From NCBI RefSeq assembly GCF_907165205.1, contig NC_058195.1:1240001-1304000 (forward strand): a stretch of 64,000 nucleotides of DNA. The letters are read 5' to 3'. A program made the position numbers and the translations under genes. Below the pieces are notes generated by a model, which did no database searches, was not told where the DNA came from, and was given only the letters and a program-made list of their open reading frames with translations. Origin of the DNA: Coccinella septempunctata (taxonomy: Eukaryota > Arthropoda > Insecta > Coleoptera > Coccinellidae). Below are positions 22,772-34,828 of this stretch, piece after piece. Numbering within the stretch: the stretch's first letter is position 1; each line of letters starts with the position of its first letter.

Positions 22772-23874
22772 GTGAGTCGAGTAGGGGAGGATGCAAGGGG
22801 TGGGTTTTCGATGGAAAATTTCGAGAATGTCTGGATTCGATCGAAACGGCAGGATCTGACCCCGATTGACGGTCTTATCGAAAAATGTTTCGTATTGAAA
22901 TTGCGATAACGCTCTTCTTATTCGAAGGAGAAAGGTCAATCCGGTTGATTTAACGAAAAGATCGAAATTTTTCATCGAAAAATTGTTCGAGGAATATTTT
23001 TTCAACGTATCATAAGGTTAATCCTACTTTGAAAAAACTTATTGATGTGACCCTCATGTTTTAATGTTTTTTTTTTACTCTTCTCATCTGCTTCTTGATA
23101 GCGAATTCGATATTTTTATATATGTCAACTATTTTTATTTTTACTCATGACCTTCATCAAATCTCAGATAGTATTTAGCAGGACTGGTGAAGAAAACTTT
23201 GTCATATTTAGAAGCATTTTGAATTCATTGATTCGCGTTTAAAGGGATCCATACCTGTTCAGAATGGCATTGCTATCATATATTCATATTCTAAATAACT
23301 TCTGCTCTTGATATGTATTTGTACGTCAACGCATAAAAAAATATGTGTACCTAGTAATTACGACAGATTTAATGATATGGATATTTTTCTTATCGGCCAA
23401 GATCTCTTCATCTTTAAACATTTGTTCACTGTTGTAGAACTCGTGTAAAAAATTGATGCAAACACATTAGGACCGATTGTTCCATTATATGTAGAAAATC
23501 CTCATTTGAATTCCGCCTAAATTAAATCCGAGCATTCGACCGTATCAACTGAAATAACACGGCTATGTCGGACTTCCTGATGCCGACCAGGAAACGGAAT
23601 TTAAATCGACAAATCCACAAACATATCTGAACATTCGTTGCGACAGGTTTGTGGACCTTCATGCTGGCGGGGATCACAGAGTACCGCTCGTGTCTGTTTA
23701 ACACGTCGAAAAACGTTCTCCGCTATGTCGTTTATCCTTGAAACTTTCATTTTCGCGCATTTCCTAGTTCATCGTATCGGTAGAATTGTTGACAACAAAC
23801 AATTGTTGAGGAGGGAAGAGAAAAGACGTTCGTTTTCTATGGTCCATTATTGTAAAGTTGGAAGTAGTACCCAT

Positions 23875-23940
23875 TCGAGTCATAGAGCGAAAAGTAGTAT
23901 TTTTGGCCTCAGTATTTATGATATTCTCTTCACCTTGTTT
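23875..23940 (+). repeat. dispersed repeat family A, fragment
   Basis: Contains AGAGCGAAAAGTAGTATTTT followed by TGGCCTCAGTATTTATGA, the 3' block of family A. Confidence 0.6.
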
Positions 23941-24899
23941 TTATAAGGCAAATCGGACTGTTCTCCTGGCCTACTAGGTCTTTCAATAAATTTCTATTTT
24001 GATACATCACATACTAATAACATTTTACCAAATTGGTTCTAATAATTTCTGAATGTTCCTTTTTTCTGAGTCACGATTGCTCTGAATCTTTTTCCGCGTC
24101 AATATCAACATCCTGACACCTATTTTTCGTCAAATTCGACCCTGAAACTTTTCCTAAACGCGTTGCAGAAACCTTGCGGGTTTCCTATCCCGAAATTATC
24201 ATCAGGAAAAACACGGTCGTGTGTATCTCGCCCACAAATTGATACGAATACCTGACCGCGCGTCGGTCAGATCGTTATTATTAGAAAGGTTACATCACGA
24301 TATGGATGTGTGCAAACCGGCCACAATATACCATTCTTCTGGCTGATTTATTTATTTATGCCAACAATGAGCGTTCTCTACGTCGACCTGTATCGTGCTA
24401 TAAATAAAGGGAAAAAATCGAGAGCGTTATCGTGATAGTTTCGACTCGGTGACCTTGAAATCGGATATATATGCATATATTTGATAACACCTATTCCGCG
24501 TGTGGAACAACAAGTCGGGATATCTATAGAATTCGATGTTTTTGTACGAATTGTGGATATCGAAGAAATTTTTAGACACGTTCAATACTTTTCTTGTACA
24601 TTCTTTGTGGGATTTTGTATATCGTACCGAAGGACTAACTTCCATTTAAGGACTGCGATGGGTGGCTGCTTTAGACGATGGCAAGCGCCAGCGAAGGTCA
24701 AATTCTTACTCTATGGGCACAGTGATGTCTATTTATAGAACAACTTGTCTACTTGTCTCTACCGGTCGTGATATCACTTTTTACTTACTTTTATCATCAT
24801 ATTCAAAGCAACAAATTGATCATAGTTTCGCCAACGCGGTACTGGATGGGGTGAATTAAAAAGTTATTCGTATGTTGGCACTACTTTTTCATTTTTATA

Positions 24900-25010
24900 T
24901 TATGAACTAATATCTTTTTAACCGAGCTTCGATTCGATTCGGAAAAAAGTGTTTATATTGACCCCAAGAATCTGCTGTTAAAATAATTCTACGAGTCAAA
25001 GACCAAATAC
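24900..25010 (+). mobile_element. foldback element F, terminal fragment
   Basis: ACCGAGCTTCGATTCGATTC, then GAAAAAAGTG, CAAGAATCTGCTGTTAAAAT and GAGTCAAAGA. This is the right terminal arm of element F only. Confidence 0.65.
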
Positions 25011-26913
25011 TACAGTTTGCCTTCACGTTCCTGAAGATGCCAATATAATAACGAAACACGTATCGTGGTTAGATAAACCCATGTTAGTGGAAGTCATAAA
25101 TCGTGTTTCTAGCTCGGGTTCATTTACCAGATCTCTAAAAATCATCGATACGTCCAATAATTCCGTAGTCAATTTGCCAAAGCGATGGACGGGTCCGCCA
25201 TCATCTCCGAATTTATGGATAATCGAAGCCATTGGCTTGAATAAATCAAACCGTTACCGTGGCCGTATTTCATGGCTTCGACAGTTTTAATTTACGTAAA
25301 ACGCTTTGCTTTTAATCCACGCCTGTTTGCATAGCAAACATTCGCTGATGTTTTAATAGCTTTCAGTCATAAATTTCGGCGGATTTTGTTTTGATGCATC
25401 GCTAACAGGAAACAGAGATGGGCGAGAGAAAAGTTATCCAAGTGGATAAGTAAACTTCTGCTAGAAATTCGCATCCCCTCGCTTACGAAAACGATTGTAA
25501 CATCGCAGTGGGCGTAATTTTGAAATATACAGCTCATAATCCTCCAGTAAGGAGCAGCAGAGTAAATTAAAACCAACTGCGATTTTACATCACCATGAAC
25601 GCAGCAATTTTGTTTGAAGGGTTGCTTTTAGGTTACGAAGTATCATTGGATCCTTGAATCATTTTTATTAGCTTGGCTTTCGAATGTTTCCTCACCTGGA
25701 TGACATTTTCAATGCGATTTTTTGTAATCATAGACGAGCCTATGGTCCAAAAACGGGCAAATTCAGAACATTCCATTCGATAATTCCCGATAAGTGCTTA
25801 CAGGAACAACCTTCGTTAGACTTCGTCGAACTTCGTGCGAATCGATAAAATTGGGAGATCCTCAGGAGACGCCCCGGGTCCGGTCCTGCGTGAACGCATA
25901 ATTGCGAATCCGGCGAAGAACAGTAGGCCGTGGCCGGATAATTGCTTCACGTGGAGTAAGAAGTAAAACAGATGAGTTGAGGGGCGATTTTTAAGCTACT
26001 GATAAACGATTGGACAGGTCCAGTTCTTGTCCGTGTATCGACGACGGGTGAGCCTCGATTCAAGAAGCCGAACGCTCCACAAGTTGTTCTGTGCGCATAT
26101 ATAACGCGAATATTCTATGATCGAGCGGGGGGAAATACGAATTTTCGGGTTCTATTCACGCGAGTTAAGAAACCTCCGCAGTTTGTGTGTCTTAAAACGT
26201 AATTTTCACCTGGGGAGAATAAAAGAATTTCTGAATGAAGGATATTGAATAATTAGGTGAGGATGAATATTTTTTGTGTACAAATTTTTTATAAAAAGTT
26301 GATGAATACCTCTCTGCGTGCCTTTGTGGCAATTAGAAGCGTACTTCTTGAACTTCAGCGTATAATCCTTAATTTCTGCATCGAGGATTCCAATAAATTC
26401 AGCTCATTGCACAGATCATTGAAATAAGCAATTTAATCTCTGGTTAACGGTCGTTTAAAGTGTGAATAATCACAATTATGAATCCCCCGCGAGTATCAAT
26501 GCCCAACGGATCCCCGAAATCTTTACGATCATCTTTAGCGCACACGTTCCTTAGCGAATTTCCAAAAAACCATAAACCTCGCCCAGATCTCGACGTAGTA
26601 AAATTTTTCGTCGTTAAAAATTTTTACGACGATTTTAACGGACGATTTGGCAACTAACAGCAGTTTGAATTATGTATTACGGTTTGCCGCAATGTTTGGA
26701 GTGGATTATTTGGGTATTGAGTCGAATGTTGATGCGAAAATATTGCAGAAGCGGTTGAACGGAGTTGGCATGTTTGTATGTATTATATTTTGGAGCATCT
26801 CGCTATTTAACGGACGAATTGAATTTGCATTTCGTGTTCGATACCTAAAGTTGGGATGCCCACGAGAAATCCCAATTGGATCGGCAAAATGTAACATATA
26901 ACGAGTCTCTTAG

Positions 26914-27375
26914 TAGTTTTTCTTCCAGGAAAATTACCGTAGATCTAAATGTGCTACATATTCTGAAAGAGCAACTCGTCTAGTAATAAATCTGAGAAAT
27001 TCATCCATTTTTGCACAACCGTTCGGTCTTGAGGAAGTTTCAACTGAGCCATTCTTTTTGGGCATTTTTCGATGGTCAACTTGCGAGTAGTTTTTTTTCC
27101 AGGAAAATTATCGCAAATCTAAATGTGATACCTATTCTGAAAGAGCAACTCTTCTAGTAATAAATCTGAGAAATTCATCCATTTTGGCACAACCGTTCGG
27201 TCTTGAGGAAGTTTCAATAGACCCTATATTTTTGGGAAATTTTTGATGTAGTTTTTCTTCCAGGAAAATCATCGCAAATCTGAATGTGATACATATTCTG
27301 AAAGAACAACTCGTCTAGTAGTAAATCTGAGAATTTCATGGATTTCGGCGTAAACGTTCGCTCCGGAGGAATTCT
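26914..27375 (+). repeat. three diverged copies of a 160-175 bp unit
   Basis: Copies start at 26914, 27088 and 27249. Each begins with TAGTTTTTCTTCCAGGAAAA or a close variant and continues through TCTGAAAGAGCAACTCGTCTA and AAATCTGAGAA. A related inverted piece (GAAGAGTTGCTCTTTCAGA) lies near 15985. Non-coding; origin unknown. Confidence 0.8.
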
Positions 27376-27389
27376 CTTGTGAAATTTGC

Positions 27390-27540
27390 AATATGTATTT
27401 GAAAAATGCCATTTCCGAGATGAAAATCTGAACGAAGGGAGATGGGCTTTCGAAATTGCTGGCAATAGATTCAGCGTGTTCGAGAACCTATATTTTCATA
27501 CCAAACTTTCAAATATCTGACACTGTTCAGAAGAAAATAA
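27390..27540 (+). repeat. direct duplication of about 145 bp, copy 1
   Basis: AAAATGCCATTTCCGAGATG through ATAGATTCAGCGTGTTCGA and CATACCAAACTTTCAAATAT. Recurs at 27890-28030. Confidence 0.8.
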
Positions 27541-27889
27541 ATTTTTTTGTTTTTCCATTTTTCATTTTCGAGTTCACTTCAAAGGGCTCTCCGGAACGTA
27601 ATTCTCTATTGAATCATTAACTGTTTGGTTTTCTCGAATCTACAGAATAACTTCTATACACTCCATCTCCTAGGATAGCAATAGAACACCCTTATTTCTA
27701 GACATAGGAGCAAATATGTGATTTTAGGGGGGTCCAACCCCTTGCTCATTTTTGACCCAAAAAATCGAGATTATCGAAATCGAGTTTTTGTGCTCGGATG
27801 ATAGCCTCGGCAACGCTGATTATAGAACCGGAAATCCCAATAGGATCTAACGAATATAACAGGTGATATCGCAAATTGAAATTTGGGAT

Positions 27890-28030
27890 TTTTTGAAAAA
27901 TGCCATTTCGAAGATGAAAATCTAAACGAAGGAGTATAGGCTTTCGGCAATGCCCGCAATAGATTCAGCGTGTTCGAAAACCTATATTTTCATACCAAAT
28001 TTTCAAATATCTGGCCCAGTTTAGGTGAAA
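27890..28030 (+). repeat. direct duplication of about 145 bp, copy 2
   Basis: Same order of blocks as 27390-27540, with substitutions and small gaps. The spacing of about 500 bp suggests the whole 26.9-28.0 kb stretch grew by local duplication. Confidence 0.8.
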
Positions 28031-28910
28031 ATAAATTTCAATTCCAACATTCAACAAGTCCGCGCATTCTTATCGGGATTTGAACCTCCCGCCGCCCTAT
28101 CAACCGATTTCGGACATAAAAATACAACGACCTAACGCAGATAATACAGAACCGAATATAAATATAAACGGACGCGCAAACACCTCTCTCATCATGGCCC
28201 GGCTCTAATCAACGAAACCGTGGCGGCGACGGCGATAAGTTGAACCACTCCGAAACCGCTGACTAATTGTTTTATCGGTTCCAAAGACCGATCATATCCG
28301 TGCCACTTTCGAACAACTGCTCAGTTTCTGAACAGGTCTCTACACCCTGGTAGAACCCACTTAAGCATAGAGTTTTTCCCTTATCGAGTCCTTCGAGAAT
28401 CTGGGCCACTCTGTATGTCTAAATAAGAAAGTCCAGCTTATTTTTGAGTAGTCCATTTAATATAAGAGTTTGTTTGGGTCCACTAATCCCGGCTTAATCT
28501 TTTCCAGGTCTCAACGAAAAGGCAGAAACTCAGGAACAATTACAAACGAACCCAGCCATCGGTAATCAGTTCAAAACAATAGGATTACCGGCGGAAAAAA
28601 TCACAATTTAACGAGAGAATCGCGATAGTGTTATCGACAGATTATCTGTGATCAAGCCGGGACGAAACAGTCTCAGTACTAAACCCGTCGTCCGGCAGGA
28701 TCAGCGTTGAAACTCCGAAAAAAAACCGTCATCGTCGCCTTCGCGTTATATCGATTTTCCTTGGCAACTTCCGCGGGTTCGGCTTTGTGCGGGCGATAAA
28801 GCTGAATTTCTCGAAAAAAAAGAGCCGCGTTTTGGCCACCTTCCAGGAAGATATACGCACGTAGGGATCGTAGTATCACGTCCCCTCTCAGAGCGGCCGC
28901 GGTCGGTTAT
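28031..28910 (+). other. 5' flank of the first foraging exon
   Basis: Unique sequence becoming GC-richer toward the coding start. A pyrimidine-rich stretch ending CCTTCCAG at 28841-28846 is a reasonable acceptor, which would give a 64-base 5' UTR before the ATG at 28911. Alternatively transcription starts nearby. I cannot choose from sequence alone. Confidence 0.45.
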
Positions 28911-29317
28911 ATGCGAGTTTGTTTCAGCACGTTGTGCTTCTCGTCGAGCCTGAACGACGAGGAAGCGCCCAATCTGGCGACGCCGCAGCCGATAACGCGA
29001 CTGATGGATTCGGATATGGGCGATCCGGTGGCCGAGCTGAAGAAGCTGCTCGCGGTCAAGGACGAGCACATCGCGGCGCTCAACGCCGAGCTGGCGTCCA
29101 AGGATCGCGAACTGGCCGAGTTGAGAAGTCAGCTGGACAAGTTTCAGAGTGTGTTTAGTGCGTGCGGTCCCGCCAGTCCCAAGATACTGAACAAGAAGGA
29201 TGAGGACAAGCAGAAGAGGAGGAAGCAGAGGGCCGGCATCTCGGCCGAGCCCCAGAACGAGGCTTCCGTCTGGGAGATGTCCAAGCAGACGTTCCGCACC
29301 TACGATAAGGACGAAGC
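28911..29317 (+). CDS. for: foraging (cGMP-dependent protein kinase, PKG I), alternative first coding exon, I-alpha-like
   Basis: This exon encodes the N-terminus of the cytosolic Ser/Thr kinase activated by cGMP. In insects the gene is foraging, which affects feeding and movement behaviour. Of 135 residues plus two bases, residues 1-10 (MRVCFSTLCF) resemble the start of a Drosophila foraging isoform as I recall it. Residues 40-82 form a leucine-zipper coiled coil (L43, L47, I54, L57, L61, L68, L71, L75) used for dimerisation and anchoring. Residues 100-107 are basic. The autoinhibitory motif RAGISAEP is at 107-114, and TYDKDE at 130-135 matches fly PKG just before its exon junction. The exon ends GC|GTGAGT (donor at 29318). 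The cGMP-binding and kinase domains lie beyond the window. Around the motif the segment is most like mammalian PKG I-alpha (QGISAEPQ). High GC and coding-type codon use contrast with the flanks. Confidence 0.93.
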
Positions 29318-32300
29318 GTGAGTAGACCTCCATCTCTTTTCCATCTTCTGTCGCCTCCAAAGTTGAGGATAATGACGCTTCTTGCTTTTAATCATTTCTT
29401 GTCCAGAAACTCGAATGTTTTTACCCAATACAATCAATTTTTCTTTACGCGATGAAAAGTTTCATCCAATTACAACCGGAACAGATCCCTTGAAATGCTT
29501 GAAGCAAGATCAAGTGGGCAGAGTATGATATCACGTTTACTCTCCCTGGACTATGCTGTCGTAACTTCTCAAAGACACAGAAGTGTTAGAACACGTGCTA
29601 CAACGCCAGTTGAAGGCAGTTTTTCAAGTTTTTCCATGAGAAGCCACAGGTACTTCAATTTCCAGTGTCTCCATAAAGCCAATCATGGAAAATCTTGTTA
29701 GAAAAGCTACCCTCTTCTAAAAGACAACATGAATTCAATATCCTCAACTTCTGGGGAGTAGTTTATTTATAAGTAGAAGCCTCCACGAAATATGAATTAT
29801 CTTCATGTTTCATTTATCCATAAATTTCTTGGTAAAAGTAAAATTTCGATTCTCAGAGAATCTTGAGAAATCAAGACGTCAATTAAACCCGATCCGACAT
29901 CGCCAGAGAAGATCCCCATCCTCCTCGACGCTCTCCCGTTAAAACTGGTCCTTCGGGCCGGATCGGGCCGCAACGAACAATAAAAACCGTCGCGTTACCG
30001 AACTTATCCGAGTTAATCGGAGAGACAAAATCCAATTATCCGAATAAACGGGAAGAATTAATTGACAGGTCTTCGTTTCGCAGTTGAAATACTGCCGATT
30101 CTCCGTTTTTTCATCGGGTTTTTGAATTATTCATCCGGTGGTACGTGTAGGAGAAGTTGTTGTTTATCGTGCTCGCGCGGTCTGTTTGTATTGCGAACAA
30201 TCGTATTTACGTCGATCCACAGGTATTGTTTCAAGGATGGGGATTAATTCATTATGAAAGTGGTGTTTTACACACGATAATGTGTATCTCTACTGAATGA
30301 CATTCAAGTATTAACACACGGCGATAGTTTGACTGTTTCTTCTTGTGAAATCTATCGAAGTTAGGTAGTTCGACCAAAACACTGAATGCTAAGCTTAGAC
30401 AAGCTGAGTTTAGGTGCCCAGAAAACATATTTGGGTCTGATTTACACTTTCAAAGGGCCCCAAATCTCAGGGCTTCATCAATACTGAATCCAGCCCTGCG
30501 TATACCTGCCATTCACCTCAAACTACGACAGCTCTACGCACTTTTCCATGCTGGAATGCTAAAACATTGAGCCTGTCGAAACGCAGTGTATTTTCTCCTC
30601 CTGCGCGGATTTAACACTCTGTACACGACATATTGTAAAATGCATCGTCGTATGTAAATTGTACAAACATGCACCGTGTTCAATTGGAGTCACGTAAAAC
30701 GGAAGCGTTCAATTAACGACCAGGATTGCTCGTGAGCTCTATGAATGAGCAGGTCATTGAATTGGATCTAAGTTGCGTAAGGAACAGTTTCACTATCTGT
30801 ATCATTGGTATGGTTCCAAGGCTCGTACTTTGATAGGGGGGCAAGTTTTTTGTGCTGATCTCGACAGTATCTTCTGTCACGATCTGTTGTTAATCTTTTC
30901 AATGACTAAAATAATTATTTGAAACTTTATTTGGGCTCTTGGCAAAACGCCACAATCAAGTTAAAATAATTATTGGAAATGAAAAATGATAGTTATGAGA
31001 TTATTCCTCCTAACTCTTTTGGATACAATCTGTCTGTCCAAAATCATGAAGAGGTTTGTGAGTTTGTGTGTTTGTCAGAATCAATCTCTGGATCTATCAA
31101 ACTGATTTTGAAACCTTGACCATTTCCTACTTCCACGCATATTTGAATAGTTGAATGCCCATTGGGGCAGCTTCCAGCAACGGTTAAATCCGTTTATAGG
31201 ATCGTCACGACGCCAGTAATTAATCGGCAAGTCCCAGAGAAAGTACAATAACGCAAATACCTCCGTATATTTCCAACTTTCCCGGAATTCTCACCGACAA
31301 ATTGTTCGTTAGGTAACCAACAATAATTGTAAGGCATCGCCTAATGCAACAGGACAATATAATGCTACACGGCGGTTATGAGGAATATAAATTGCAATCC
31401 TTTTAGAACGCCTTGAGCGTCGTGTACCAGCGTCCAGTTTTACGTTTTTGCTGAGCTGGAGAGATAAACTATATTAACGGCTTTGTTTATCAGGTTCGGA
31501 ATTTAATGGGAACCAATTTCATCCGTTAATTGGTTCAGTTGGCATTTGAACCGTTTTGTACTAGGTATAGATAGATGATACTTTCTTTTTTTTTTGTATT
31601 GAGTATGGAACCTCCACGAAACAGATATTGGCTTCAATAAAATATACCCAAAACTCCGAAGAAGAAGTTACCCCTTCTTCGATATATCCAGAACTCAATA
31701 TGTATCAAGTTTACACCGTTTTTTTTCTTTGAAAAATTGCGAATCAATTGTGAACGATACACCACGTTTTATTCCAAGTATCGTTCATCATCAGTCGCCA
31801 ATTTTTTTTCAGCGGTCGGATAAAACGTCGTTACTACATGTACTCCGTTAATTATCACATATTGAATTTAATTAATGTTTATTGCACATACGCGCCAACC
31901 GAGATAGAGTCGTTAATCTAGTTTCGAGCGTTCCATTAGATTTGATGGAAATTCCTTTGTGGGATCGAGTGTAATGACGAGAATTTCGAATACAAATTCG
32001 ATGGGTATTTTTACTTTTTTGCCTACAGTTTCTTGCTCAACCTTTGAATGGTAATTTTCTCCGCGATTTCATCGGTTTACGATCGAAACGCACTGAATAA
32101 TAAGAGAAATTGTGGATGCAGGGCCAAACTTGTTAATATTTGATGAAAAATACTGATCGAGGGAGTTTCTCTTAAATTTCTGGGCTTTAAACGTTACAGT
32201 AGAATGATGATGGGATTATAATCCCGAAACCACTATGCAGTCACGATGAATCATTCTGGATTCTAGATTGCAGCTCGATTTGGATCATTTTCCACCAATT

Positions 32301-32674
32301 TCCAGATCAATTGAAAACCTTGTAGATTGTGTTTTTCTAGACCCCATTTCAGTCGGTGTTTTCTCTGATAAATCTCACTATCATCTCGATTCATAAATCG
32401 TTCAATCAATCGATCGGAATATTTTATTTTTCGTTGTATGTTTCCACTCAGTCGAGGACCTACACAGATCCAGACCAAGAACATCGAGATATATTAATTA
32501 CATCGTGGAAATAACCGCGAACGACGCTCAACAGAATCGTTCGTTGAAAATAGACCGTACTAAAATAAATGATCTCTTCGAGAACAATCTGATAATCGCG
32601 CGTTTCTAGATAACTGCAATATGCGGGAGTCTCAAACGAAAATGCCGAAAGCTGCGAGAAATATCAACACTTTG
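29318..32674 (+). other. for: start of the large foraging intron
   Basis: Begins with donor GTGAGTAG. About 3.3 kb of mostly unique AT-rich sequence; no further exon or known repeat is recognised. Confidence 0.55.
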
Positions 32675-33245
32675 AATAGGGAATACTCCTTTTGACGAAA
32701 ATGATGTATTTTTTATGGAATATCTTTTAAACGTCACATTTCAACCATTTCAACCGTTTCCCAAAAAAAATTTTTTTAAGCACTTAAAAATGAAAAATAA
32801 AAAATGGGTATTTAAAATTTAAAGCGTTTCATGTGGATTGCACAAGTTGGCAACATCGACTGAAATATGCCTTGATAATAAAGGACAACAAATGCATTAT
32901 CTTGATGAGATAGACAAAGATGGCTGTCAATGAAGTCTGCGACGAACGAGGAAGGTCGTAAAATTTTATGGGATTTTTATGGCCGGTTGTAGTTGAAGCT
33001 CGCCAGTAAGTAGGCGCCTGTGGATCAACAGCTGTTATTTTACAAACAAGCTGATCGGACATTGTTCTTTTCATTGTCTTGTATGCGCTGTTGCCAAATC
33101 GTAAACTCCGCACAAAGCGATTTAAATTTTAAAACCCCATATTTGAAGGATGATTTTGAATAGTTTCCGCGGTGAATTTGAAAAAATCATGAATGAAACT
33201 CATAATCATTCAGTTTAAACTTGCATATGCAGCGATAACCTAAAT
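32675..33245 (+). repeat. dispersed repeat, copy 2 (partner at 708-1264)
   Basis: Same unit and orientation as 708-1264, from AATAGGGAATACTCC to CAGCGATAACC. It retains about 17 extra bases near 33030-33050 (CAGCTGTTATTTTACAAA) that copy 1 lost. Confidence 0.78.
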
Positions 33246-33297
33246 TGTACCCTTTGCCGAGGAAATCTCGTAGTTTATCAGGAAAATCTTCGTGAAG

Positions 33298-33415
33298 AAC
33301 GGCAAGTCTCATAGTCAAGTCCCCTTTTAAAGCTTCCTTTAGTCTTACGGAAAATGACGCTGAAGGAAGCTTCAAGCATAAAGGGACTTTAAGTTTGATT
33401 ATGAAGCTTGCCGTT
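33298..33415. repeat. 118-bp imperfect palindrome
   Basis: AACGGCAAG at the left pairs with CTTGCCGTT at the right. Inner blocks AAGTCCC/GGGACTT and AAGCTTCCTT/AAGGAAGCTT also pair, leaving a loop of about 20 bases. A transcript of either strand would form a long hairpin. It immediately follows repeat copy 2. Confidence 0.8.
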
Positions 33416-34342
33416 AGGTTTATAGTGGTGTGATTTCTGGGAATCGCATTATGTTGCCATGGAAACGTTAGGAGATGATTGGCAGTTTTCTCAACGAGAT
33501 TTATCCATTCGTTTTCTAGATAGTTGAACCTGTCTCGATGCCGATCATAAAATCCCAATCTTCCGATCATCAATCCAACCGAGATCGACGTAAATGAAAT
33601 CGAATAATTGAAATTCTAATGTGATAGCTGCATCGATTCTTGTTCTATCTATAGACTTAACTGTCGGAATATACGTAACTTATTGCGATGCGATTTTCCA
33701 AGACCACGTTTCTCACGGTAGCCTATCGTTTCCAAGTTTCTTCAGCGACCTGCTGGTTCTCAAAGTTAGACCTAAAGATCTCCATATTTTCCTCCAATAT
33801 CAACTTCTGGCTATCCCTATCTGAATCTCCAGATAAAATTACATGCCTTCCACGTCTAGACAGTCCAACTGGAGCCGATCTTCGTGAAAAGTGTTAAAAT
33901 CCAGACAGACAGACGTCCGTCTCTCTCAAACGCAGCAGTTTTCGTGCAGTCATCGCAAAAAATGACGGAGCGGTGGCGAAATCTGCTCCCTCGCGCCGTA
34001 GCGACAAATCCAGATATTTTAATTGGTATAATTTGTAGCAGATCACCATCGGGACGTGTCCTCGTATAACTCATCCAGATCGACGGGTTCGGCGGCATTT
34101 TTTCCGGTTTTCCACCGTGGAGGACGCGTTGTTCTCGTGGTGGCGAAAGGAACGCCGTTTTTTTTTGGACGTTCGCGCCGTGGATTTCGAAGATCGTCCA
34201 TTGTGGGATGTTTCGGATGTTCGGGCGTATCCCCGTTAATGGTTGAAAGTGCACGACGTTATTCGGCGTGATTGTATCATATCTTGGTGATTTATCTGTA
34301 TAGGTGGTCGGCGGGAGTGGAATTTACGTAAGTGGCAGCTTT
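33416..34342. other. intron, no recognisable exon
   Basis: Unique sequence, CpG-rich at 33900-34260. The ORFs there on both strands have no recognised family. Confidence 0.45.
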
Positions 34343-34828
34343 GAAGGCTGCTAAAACCGAAAACCGTCAAAAATCTCCCCTTCAAATATGCCAGTAGAAA
34401 CATCTATGACCGTCATGCAATCTTTATGCTTCGTTTCCCCGAAAAAACGCGATAAAATCTTGAAAACTACGAAAACGAGACGTCACTGGTAATTTTCAAT
34501 CGTGAACGCCCGGTTGAATGTTACGCACATGCCTTTTCGAAAGAGTAGTCAGTTGTCAGGGACGAATGGGAAAAGGAATACGCTTCAAGGCTGCAAAAAC
34601 AGGAAAAACCGAAAACCGTCAAAAATCTCCGCTTCAAATATGCCCGCAGAAACATCTATGACCGTCATGCAATCTTTATGCTTCGTTTCCACGAACCACG
34701 AAAAAACGCGATAAAATCTTGAAAAATGCGAAAACGAGACGTCACTGGTAATTTTCAATCGTGAACGCCCGGTCGAATGTTACGCCCATGCTTTTTCGAA
34801 AGAGTAGTCAATTATCAGGGACAAATGC
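34343..34828 (+). repeat. 242-bp direct tandem duplication (two copies)
   Basis: The block from AAGGCTGC through CAAAAATCTCC, ATCTATGACCGTCATGCAAT and CGAGACGTCACTGGTAATTT is repeated with 242-bp spacing (34345 and 34587). Copies differ by substitutions and short indels. Non-coding. Confidence 0.92.

Larger units (their letters stand above)
21289..26913. other. intergenic region upstream of foraging, no coding exon found
   Basis: About 5.6 kb without a recognised coding exon. It holds a plus-strand piece of repeat family A (about 23875-23940), a fragment of foldback element F (24900-25010), and a possible promoter and non-coding exon (22525-22771, separate entry). The rest is AT-rich with many TCGA/CpG-bearing stretches. 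Confidence 0.45.

Noticed and set aside
28746..29360. 204-codon minus-strand ORF over the first PKG exon
   Set aside because: It is the antisense shadow of the GC-rich PKG exon; the plus-strand frame has the family motifs and the donor.
33187..33573. 128-codon minus-strand ORF
   Set aside because: It spans a palindrome and the edge of a dispersed repeat; no domain is recognised.
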